From positions 1-28,259 of the forward strand of contig CAJNOQ010001818.1 of assembly GCA_905250885.1 (NCBI GenBank): a stretch of DNA of 28,259 bases, given 5' to 3'. The DNA is from Didymodactylos carnosus (taxonomy: Eukaryota; Rotifera; Eurotatoria; Philodinida; Philodinidae). The translations under genes and the position numbers were made by a program. Of this stretch, positions 1 through 10,200 are shown in pieces (positions within the stretch are counted from its first letter, which is position 1; every line of letters begins with the position of its first letter). Under the pieces are notes generated by a model. That model was not told the origin of the DNA. It did not search any database and was given only the letters and a program-made list of their open reading frames with translations.

Positions 1-337
1 AAAGTCGTAATAGTAGCCCCTTCATAATACAAGCCCCCCCTAAAAATTTTGAACACTCGGACAGTTTAGAAGCCCCGGAGGCTTCTATTATGGGGGGGGG
101 GTTTAGTACAACCCATGTGAACATTTTTCCATGATATTTTGTTATAGACGCAAATAAATCAGAAAGCGGTAAACGATGCTCTCAGAAAAAGAAAAAAAAA
201 GAATCGAATACGATTCTCTAGCCGCAGTGAAGAACAAGTGTATGCGAACGATGGATTCGTTTCCTAACTTTGCATGCTAGTGCGGCATTTATATAACAAA
301 TTCTAAAGTGATATGGTATGGTTACCAGTATGACTAA
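1..337. repeat. Left-edge flank with a G/C-run foldback
   Basis: This stretch holds no gene I can support. Bases 22-101 form an imperfect foldback. A C7 run at 34-40 faces a G10 run at 92-101, and the motif CATAATA(C/G)AAGCC occurs at 23-35 and, inverted, at about 79-91. A separate 8-bp stem, TAGAAGCC/GGCTTCTA, lies at roughly 68-88. It could be the end of a mobile or foldback element cut by the window edge, but no target-site duplication can be checked. The rest, to 337, is unremarkable AT-rich DNA. Confidence 0.4.
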
Positions 338-571
338 TTATTGACGTTCAAACTGAACCGTTTGCCTCTGAAAGTATTGCAGTATTTGTGCTGAGTTTTG
401 TTTAGAAGAGATTTGGTTTAAAAGCTCGACAGTTGACACTCCTGTCACATTCCCATGGATTACATTCCATGCTCCTTCAATCAAGTCTTGTATGCGGTTT
501 TCAGAATCCGGATGATATTGCTGCCTATAGACGCCAACACTCAATAGCATTAAGATAAGCAAATTATGCAT
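338..571 (-). CDS. Hypothetical small secreted-protein-like ORF (77 aa)
   Basis: I do not recognise this protein. The start ATG is at 569-571 and the TAA stop at 338-340. The N-terminus MHNLLILMLLSVGVY has a short hydrophobic core like a signal peptide. The rest is polar and helix-prone, with no cysteines and one N-x-T glycosylation sequon (NVT). Codon choice is mixed and not decisive. It lies about 1 kb downstream of the UNC5 stop on the same strand, so it is probably a separate gene or a first exon whose continuation is beyond the left edge. An acceptor-like TTTCAG occurs inside it near 380, so the true exon may differ. It may also be a chance ORF. Confidence 0.3.
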   Translation of the reverse strand: MHNLLILMLLSVGVYRQQYHPDSENRIQDLIEGAWNVIHGNVTGVSTVELLNQISSKQNSAQILQYFQRQTVQFERQ

Positions 572-1553
572 AACATTTTCAATTGAAGTTTAGTATCTTT
601 TTACACATATAGTATATGAATGGATAGATCGTTGTTAACAGTTTTCGACTACAGAAAGTATCGGACTTCGTATGTATGTGGTGCCATTTCAGGACTGGTT
701 TAATCCCTATGAATGTGATAGGTAGAGTATCTTATTTTTAGAAAATAATTTCAAATCTACATTGCGAAAGCAGGGCGATTTGAGGACTACAAGCGCTAAC
801 AGAATATATAATTATTGCTTGATCATCTATTCGTTTATTGAGAATAAATTAAAAAGTGGCTGAAGCTATTTTTGTTAGATGTGATGAGTGCAGGTCAGGC
901 GAAATCTCACAATGAAATTAGAAATGATTTAGGTTGGGTTTCGTTTATGAAATGTTTTGCAGATTGACTTTTGCAGAATACGCTACTTGGAAGGTCTTTT
1001 TAAAGAGGAAACCGACGGAGTTACATTTCAGTCAATGATCATCAGCACTAAAGTTTATCACGTAACTATGCAATGATCAGCTCTTATTGTAGATTTATTC
1101 GTTATAAGCTTCAGAAAAATGAAAGTTCGTTCTGTAGATTTTGCTAATTTTTTCTATATTGAATTCTTTTTAGATAATGAAACATTACGATGTGGAGGTT
1201 AAGCGGTAGTCCTGTTATTTCTGCGATGGAGTTTCATAGCTTATGTTAGATAGTTTAGATTATTGAGTAGGAACATATCCATTCAGACCGGATTTTGCAG
1301 AAAAAGCAAAATATGTGCTGCAACTTCTTAATTCACCATTTTTTTTCTGAGAAATAAAAATACAAGAAATAAACATAAAAAAATGCAAAATTGAGAAACG
1401 CCATACGCTAAAAGTTAGAACGGTTAACACGATAACGTTAACTGAAAACACAAAAGTATTATTTTGTTTGACCGTACAATTTATCTGAACGAACACAAAT
1501 ACTGACGCAATAAGAACGAGCCACATGATAATACAAAAATAAGAGAATCATAG
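572..1553. other. UNC5 3' flank and probable 3' UTR
   Basis: There is no supported gene here. The part next to 1553 must contain the UNC5 3' UTR. The nearest clear canonical polyadenylation hexamer on the minus strand (TTTATT on the plus strand) is near 1094, some 460 bases past the stop; another is near 831. An open frame at 1260-1526 on the minus strand is hydrophobic and lies in T/A-rich sequence, and I treat it as chance. Confidence 0.35.
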
Positions 1554-1722
1554 TTAGTTGCCAATATTCATTCCACTTATAATGATTTTAGCTGCATCTG
1601 ATCGACCCATTTGATTTAATAAATTAATTATGTCTGTTAGTGGATCTTGACTGTGACGAGCTTCCCACAACGTCAGCAGATGTTCAGTAGGACTGACTTT
1701 GGTAGCAAAATAGTGTAAATAA
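1554..1722 (-). CDS. unc5: UNC5 exon 16: end of death domain and stop
   Basis: Residues 969-1024 then TAA (1554-1556). The sequence HYLHYFATKVSPTEHLLTLW aligns with the vertebrate death-domain stretch around YLNYFATKSSPT..LDLWEA. It continues through a helix ending in NQMGRSDAAKIII, the counterpart of the EEMGRHETV helix. It enters in phase 2 from exon 15 across a 57-bp intron (1723-1779) with acceptor TTCTAG. The protein ends ...GMNIGN. Confidence 0.92.
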
Positions 1723-4700
1723 CTAGAACAAATATACCAATGACATAGTGGTAGACCAATAAATTACTTTATAACCTACTGATCGACATGGAGACGTTGA
1801 GCAAACATCCTCCAATCATTTCCATGCAAATTTGGTGGATCAAGTACCTCACATAACTTTTGTCGCATGGTTTGTGGTAATCTAAGTGTAAACTCAGTCA
1901 TAATCGTATGTTACTTGTTTCTCTCTAACTTACCTGAATACTCCGTCAGTCGATGTTTGAGTTTGTTTGAGATAATGGCTTCTTACCGTTGACGTGTTAT
2001 ATTTTTCTAATGGTGAATTCTGATGGAGCTGAAAGAATATTATATAATTCTTGATCTTTTTCTTCTTATAGACTTGTGTTACTTACATTCATAGTATTAA
2101 TACAAATTCTCGTGTGTAGGGCGTTGGGCAGTATATGAGGTTGGTAAATATCGATATGTATTGCTATATGTTCAATGTTAGGAGGGTGAATACCGGGTAT
2201 AACAAATATGAAGCATGCACGATCAATATGATTAGACCAAAACATTTCTAAGGGTATTTCTTTATAGCCCATATTAATTCGAGATGAAATTGACAATTCC
2301 ATATCGACATTAACACATATTTGATCAAAACTGTCTTGTAGTAGAAAAAGTTTTGGTTGCTCACATAGAAAACTTTGCATGGATGTTTCTTCCGATAAAC
2401 AACGCTATAAATGAGAGAGTAGAATGTAAACAAAATTGATAAGGATATATTTCAGCACATACCTCCAAAGCATCTGATGTATTATCAATAAATCTTAATC
2501 TTAATGTTGATATGACTTGTTGAATGTCGTTCAATGAACGATTGTAGAATGTTACCATTTGGATGTATTTTGAGGCATGTTTGTTAGGTAACGACTCACC
2601 GACCAGAGTATAAGCACCCATAGATTCTAACTGAAATGTGAACAGAAGATGAAAATTCTCTGATGGGTATAGTATGAGACAAATTCTCACTAGTATGTAA
2701 CATTGATGTGCGTCCATGTGGAGATAAACTGGAGAGGATATACTTTCTTGTCCAAAAATTAATAATCTCTTTAAAGAAAACAGGAAAAAGGTGCCAGTAA
2801 TAGCTTTTCGTTCATACTTTTTTTCAACTAGATACATACCCTCCACAAAATGTTTGTCGTATCGTTAAACTCCCCACTCATCAAACTTAATTGCCACGTA
2901 TTATCGTCTAACAGTGCTGTATGTTCAAATGACAAAACAGCTGGTTTCAACAGTGTGATCTCAGATGGTCCAATTAAAACAACTGGTGATAAACGTGATT
3001 CACCTTCTGCAATAAAATTCATAGAGTCAATATTCTATTCATTTAAATGTTACCAGTACTAACCACTGAGTTGAGGCATTTGCATATCATCAGTCAATAT
3101 GGCAATAAATATGAGATATTCTTCATCGTCTAATACCGCTTGTTCCGGTATTACCAAACAAACGCCTGTATTCGCTATTTGAACTTTACATCCTTTACTA
3201 TTTAACACGGACACAGCAAAATATCTTAAATCAGTATGTTGTGGTAACGACTGTAAAATTTTTTCATAAACTGAATTTAATATTGAACTTGGTGTTGATC
3301 GAGAAGTTGTATCGGTAGATGTATGAGAATAGTCGTTATTCTGGATACTTCGTTGATGAAATTTTGGTTGAAATCCACAATAGTTCAGTAGATGAAATGG
3401 TCCACCACCTGATATGATACTCGACCCATTTGCTGTTACGCTTGTACTAGTATTTATCGTGTTATTATTGTTATTTTGATTTAGTAAATGTTGTTGTTGG
3501 TGTTGTTTATGATGTGCATAGAGTTGATGATGTAAATTGCTGCCTGGTGACGATGATGATTCATTTAAATTTAACAATAATTTTTCTTTTTCAATTGATT
3601 CCGAATGAGTTAGTGAAGCGTTTTGTGATGCACATGAGCGTGTAGATGTGGTGTCTTGCTGAATTGAATAATAAAATGGATACTCATCACGAGTTACTTG
3701 ATCATTTGTTGTTTTACTAGTTATACAATCGGGGAGGGCTACAAGAAATACGAAATAGATGACCAAATTGGCAAATATCACTTCCAGTCGAGGTTCCCTA
3801 TTTTCGTAGATATGAATGAAGTTTCGGTTGATAATTAGCTTTTGGTGATGCACCTCCTCACGATAACTTTGTAACTGATAATGAGAAAAACCAATGAAAT
3901 TACAGTGCATATTTCACTTTAACTCTCAAGTTCATATCGTCATTGAAAAGAAAGCTGTTGTTGTAAAATAATAGTCTGTCTAACAAGTTTCATCATAAAA
4001 AAGGAAAAATTACGTTTGCATAAACAGTCCAAAATAAAGCAACCAATATGGGGTGGATTTCTTCTTGCCTCTGGTGGCTCGAGCCCAGTCATCACAACAT
4101 GAATTAGAGTGCTATTGTTATTAAGATCTATGGTTTATTCTCATAACCTACTTCTGTAAGATTTACGTAGACTGGAGAAAATGACTTTTTCGTAAAATGA
4201 AACTATGACATGAACTAATGAACTCTATGACATTACATTGACTATGAGATAATACACTTAAATATTTTGTACTTCATTCTTCGTTTGTCTATGCAAATGC
4301 TTAGCGAATGTTCATGATAACATACCCTTTTTAGTTTTTTGCCGACGTCGTAAACAAATGAATAATAGTAGAACAAGTATCAACAATATCACACATCCAA
4401 CACCGGCTGATGAATATAAAATAATGTTCAAGGCTTTCGATGATAATATTGGAATACCTGTACGGAAAACATTTCTATGTCAAAAAGTTAATTTTAGACT
4501 TTTTTGGTTAAATGGACAATAATCGTGAGTTTATTCAGCATTAGATTTGAGCGGCACCAAGTCCTATTTTATGCTTGACTTTTTTGAGACTATTTTAAAT
4601 TACATAGACACTACGTGTTAAAAAAGCTCGCCTTTACTTTCTCTCTCTCTCTTTCTCATTCTTCTTCTTCTTCAAAAAGAAAGACGACATATTAACATAT

Positions 4701-7263
4701 GAGACACTCAATCATTATTGCTCTTTAAACAATTATGCAGATGATAATTGTTCCTTATCTAAAATTTATAGAAACAGGAAATAATGTGACGCCGTTTAAC
4801 AGGATTTTGGACATAAAAATTCAATTTCCATTTACTACTCTTGTGATCAATCAACAATTAACTGACGTAATCATATAGCTTACTTGGACATAGATTTCCT
4901 TTACAAGGTTTTGTTTCTAAACTATTTACACATTGTTGATTAGAACATTGACGTGTTCGAATCATTTGACAATCACTGTTACATAATGACCATGCAGTCC
5001 AATTTGACGAGGAGCGAGATAGTAAGGATTGAGCTAAATAAAAGAAATTTGTTCATGTACTGCTATTCATCTTCTAAATTGTTGATTTGCTTACTGTTGA
5101 TCGGACGTTGTTGTCTTGCAGACAAAATTTGATCAGATGAATTTGTTGAACATGGTACGAAACATTCTCGTTCTTGAACTCGTTCTCCATCACAGGCTTT
5201 TGTGTTCAGTTTAAGACAGACTCGAATTCGTTGTTGATGTCCCATATTACACGCATTACCTTTACATTCAGACCATGAGAACCAATCAGAAAATTCTTCA
5301 TCTGAAAGACAACAACAGATTAGTTGGATATTTTGTCTAGATAAGAAGGAGATTTACCAGTTTTAACAATGCCTTGATGAACGGCTTGTTCCGGTAATTG
5401 AGATGATGAACTTGGGCATGCCACTAGACATTCTCGCTCCTGTATTTGATCACCGTCACAACTTGGACGATTTGTGATTGTTGGTGGATTCAAACATGTT
5501 CGGATGCGTCGCTGTCGTCCACTTCCGCAAGGAATGCCTTTACATTCTGAAAATGGTAGCCAATCCGACCAGCCAAGATCATCTGCAGACAATACACAGA
5601 CATAGTACTTTAATAGGTTACATGTGTAAACTTGATTTCCTACCATGTATTATTAATTCGGCTGGCTCACTAGAATATTTTCCAGCTATATTTTCAGCTA
5701 CGCATGTATAGTTTCCGGAATCAGATTGTTTCACTTGTCCAATTAATAAAGAATTTTCGCCTGAGAGAATAAAACGGCCACTGCGATTGATTTCGACAGA
5801 TTGGCCATCCTTCAACCAGCTTACCTTAAAAAGGAATCCATAGATGTGTAATCTCACTTCAGTCATACATTGCATTCCTAATTACATTATAAGTAGCACT
5901 ATTTGAAAATTAAACAGTTTGCTTTAAAAGATTTAATTAGTCAGACAACAGACGAATCATCAAAAGATCCTAAAATACGCAGTGTTTTACTTGAATTATT
6001 ATGCAAAAGTGTTTCTAACCCGGAGTCAACCTACACTCTGACTGAAAATGTACGTGATCGTTCATAAAATGAGTAAAAAATGTGGAACTATGCACTAAAA
6101 TTTATTTGTGGGCGACATTGTTTAAAAATTGTAAACTGATCATGTTTTTATTACGATTACTTAATCCTTCTAGTTGTTTGTACCTGTTAAAAGAATAATA
6201 CAAGAAGAAACTGAAGGGCACATATCCATTGATGCTATCCCATTCTTCTCTATTGTATATCAACGATCTCTTTTGTGAGTATGTGTGTCAAAACACAATA
6301 GAGAAACGCCGTAACTTGTGTATGATGATGATATTACCGTTGTGAAACAAGTTATACTTAGACATATTATTATGTTCAAATGCCATAATCAGTTTTAAAG
6401 TGTGAAGAACGAGAGAATTAGATTAACCAATCAATCAAAAGTTTATAAAAATATCCGTATGTGCTTTTCCATCGTTTATGTGTTTCCTATCAATCTGTTA
6501 AATCAGTTTATGCGGCGTCAAACGTAGACACCTCTATTTTACACTTGAATAATTAGTATTAGGTGTTAAATGTGATAAAACGAAAGGTAGACACATACAC
6601 ACACACACACACACACACGTAGTGAATTAAATTGTACTTGATCAGGAGATAATTACTATAATTAAGATAGATCATGGTTGTTCAATATTTACCTACAACT
6701 ACTACTATAATAGGTTAAATATTTTTGCGTACACATGCAATAAAAAGGGCCGCAAGGCATGTCATGATTAAAATCCGGACACAATGTATATTCTCATTTT
6801 CTGTTGACGATCAATTGTCTCACAATAATTTGTTTTTGTAACACTTCACATACAAGTACGGAAATAGTTAAAATTATAGACATTATTCAAATAAAACAGA
6901 CGTATGAAAAGAAAAGAAAAAACGTATATATTTAAAGAACGAATGTGTTATTATACGTTGCCGAACGAATTTTTATGTTTAATATATCTTGGCTAGTATC
7001 TCTATCCTCTGTGTATATTACCAACTGTACAAAGTGTTTCTCACAGATGTATCTGATTATGATCAAATGTTTGCTTTTAATTGCTAAATCCCATAATTCA
7101 ATAGTTAATCATCATAAAGTTGAAATTGGTCTCACTATGTCCTATTAATCTACACACATGTCTTAGAAATGTTTACTTAGAGTCAACTGATCTTTACCCA
7201 AACATTATTCAATAGCCTTTACTTGTCATTAGTATTACATCACTGCCTATAGAAGTAGCAAGA

Positions 7264-7295
<32 letters not shown>

Positions 7296-10200
7296 CTAAG
7301 AGATCAAATTGCTTCAAGAAAGGGATAGACAATAAAAAATAGATTAACTATCATAAAGTCTTTGTTTTTGTTTGACATACACATAATCATATCTTTAGTT
7401 GTATTCAACTTACTTTAGGATAAGGATTACCGATCGGTGGTCGACAGCGTAATTCAGTGCTTTTACCCAAAACAGCGTCCGTTCTCAATGGTTCCCAATC
7501 GAAATTTGGATCAAGATCTAAAAAAATATGAAGCAAGAATAAATATCGTTTGAGTACATGAACTAACATTTCGTTTTCAAGACAGATAGTAATCTGAAAA
7601 AACGAACGTTCTGTTTATTATCTTAGACGATTTTCCCCACAATAATTTCAAAAAAAAAATTTATATCTTCTGGCACGCCGAATAGGATAATTAATCATTT
7701 TTGACTGTATTCTATTTGACAAACACGTACTTAGTATTCAAATGTTATTTTTATCCATTATTAATAATTCACACTGTCCATTGAGGTAAATGGCATTTTT
7801 CTCCCATGTCTAATAGGCGATTTTTTTTTTTGTTTATCATTCACTATCAAAAATTGATGTCCAAATGAAAAACAAGATTTTTTTTCTTGTTTTGTCACCT
7901 GAACATGTCAAATTGTTTGAGAAAATAAAAATGTTTGAACAAAATGCGGCTTGGATTAATTCTTTTGTTGTTTTTTTTCTATGTCAGTATGTTTTTTTTC
8001 TCATATATAATCAGAAAAATCAAATGATTAATATTGACTAATTTTATAGCGGCTTTTTAACTATTCTTTGTGTAGATAAATGTCTAATAAAAATAATGGA
8101 CATTGTTATGTTCATACTCAGTAATGATTAGTTCCAGTGTGAAAAATTTTTTTTTAACTTTTTGACATTGACTATGTTAATAAAGAGGAAGATCAAGTGG
8201 TAATACATAGACATCAGGCTTCCGATGACGTTTAGCACCCGTAGTCAAACAATATATGGATACATATTTGATGAGCTCATAAACTGTCAATGAATGATAT
8301 ATGGAGAAAGATAAAGCAAATCGAATGTTGTAAGTAAAGCCTCATTCAAATATTTTGATATACATTCTTCTGTTTGGAAAACTATTAATAAAATTGACGA
8401 CAGCAGCCTTAATTAGAGATAGTATGTAAAAAAAAAAAAAAACAAGAAAAAGAAAAATATTCAAAATAGAAGAGAAATTTTCAAGGCAAAAATTTGAACT
8501 CTAAATAAAGTGTATATATCCAACACATTTGAATCTTGATTACATCTCAAGGTTAAAAGAATCACTATACACATTCTCTGTTTCAAAAAAACAACAGACA
8601 TTTCTCATTAGGGCAAATGTTCACTATTTTTTATTCATTCTTTTTTTTTGCTAAAATGTGTTTGCCCAATATACTGAACAAATGTCACTGAAAGGCATAT
8701 GTACTCAATTTGTTTCAAATACATTCATTCAAAATGTTTCATTTTTAAACTTCATTTTTGTTACATATGCATTCGTTTAAAAAAACAGAGAAAAAGAATA
8801 CTACTAAACAGAATATGAGGTTAGATTTTACCATTGAATTGTCGATAATCATTGAAAAGAAATTTATATTTATATTGCAATCTAACAGTATCCGACATTA
8901 CACACGCTCTTTTAAAAAATCTTAGAATAAATTCGAATTTATAGCACAATATTATAAAATAGAAGACTAGAGTCATTTACTTAACATCTTATTAAAAAAA
9001 GAAGATGTAGGCGATTATCAACTGCTATCTTTTTATTCATCTTAATATAAAAACACCTGATAAATTTAAAAATACTTTATCAGCTTGTCAACAACACCGA
9101 ATGTGACCTTCAATAAAAATCGTTTAGAATTTCTATACTAACTACACATAGTTTTGATCAAATTACAGATCGTCGTCGTCGTTATCGTTTGTCTATTACT
9201 GCTTAAATAGAACACTTAACCTCATTTTCTCCCTCTGCTCCTCTCTTTCTCTCTCTCTGTTAATATTAAACGAAATCGATAATGTCAATTGTAGAATAAA
9301 ACCGGAGCAAATTGAATGTGTAAAGTTATTTGCCAATAATATACAAAAAAATAAATCGTTTTATTACAGTTTGAGACGAATCATCGTATGTGTGTGACTG
9401 TTTACAATACCATATAGACAATATAATTTTGTTCTATTTTGAAGACACTTATTTTTAAAGCTAAAATACTTAAAAATCAAACGCCTTTGTAATATTTTCT
9501 AATTAGATAAACGTATATGATATATGTTTATAGAAGATTGAATAAGATCTCATATCACAATATATGACTAGACAATATGATCGGCATTCATCTGCTGAAA
9601 CTATGGATACATTTACTACAATAGGCTTAAAAGGATATTTGAATGCTTCATTAACCGAATATCGTTCATTTGATAGCGGGTCTATTCTACTATCTACATC
9701 AATAAACTTTGTTGATGACTTTACACTTATATATTATAGGGATCTATTATTAAACTTTTATTTCCTCTTCGCTGCTGTTTGATGTTGATTTTAAATGACT
9801 AGTTACTTTTCTTTTTCTTCTTCTTTTTCTACTTATTGTTGAAAATATATGTACATGTGTACAATAAACTACAGGGGATATAAAATATTTATTAAAGAAA
9901 TTTTTTTATATGTTAAACTTAAATAAAATATGAATAATAAAAATACGTACAAGCAATCTCAATTGTAGCTGGACGACTTTTCGCTGTACCACCTGTGGCT
10001 GACCATGCTTGACACCAACATTTAAATCCATCAGGACCAATATGAGATTCTGACGGATAACTAGTAATATTAATTGATGTTATAATAACTGTACCTTTAT
10101 CCTAGAAATAGAACAGAAACACAATAGTTAAATTGAATCTTTCTTCGAGACCAATTCTCTCGAGAATACAAAAATTTTTTTATTCGCTTTTTTTAAATCT

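Larger units (their letters stand above)
5825..7413 (-). other. UNC5 intron 3 (1589 bp)
   Basis: Long intron between the two halves of the second Ig domain. It contains a (CA)n microsatellite at 6597-6618 and an (ATT)n run at 7264-7293, with otherwise AT-rich sequence. A 67-codon plus-strand open frame at 6945-7148 has no protein-like character and is left out. Confidence 0.7.

Noticed and set aside
1260..1526. 88-codon minus-strand frame with a hydrophobic start
   Set aside because: T/A-rich sequence gives runs of F, I, V and S by chance; it lies in the probable UNC5 3' UTR and has no domain-like pattern.
2850..3062. 70-codon plus-strand frame
   Set aside because: Exact complement of UNC5 exon 10 (ZU5); shadow frame.
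3739..3910. Upstream ATG extension of the ZU5 exon frame
   Set aside because: A good acceptor at 3739 joins in phase to the transmembrane exon; reading further upstream enters the intron and would separate the tail from the membrane helix.
4048..4118. Possible tRNA-like B-box (GGCTCGAGCC) suggesting a SINE in UNC5 intron 8
   Set aside because: No matching A-box or poly-A/T tail at the right spacing, and no second copy in the window.
6945..7148. 67-codon plus-strand frame in UNC5 intron 3
   Set aside because: Random-looking translation with no splice or start context and on the opposite strand of the host gene.
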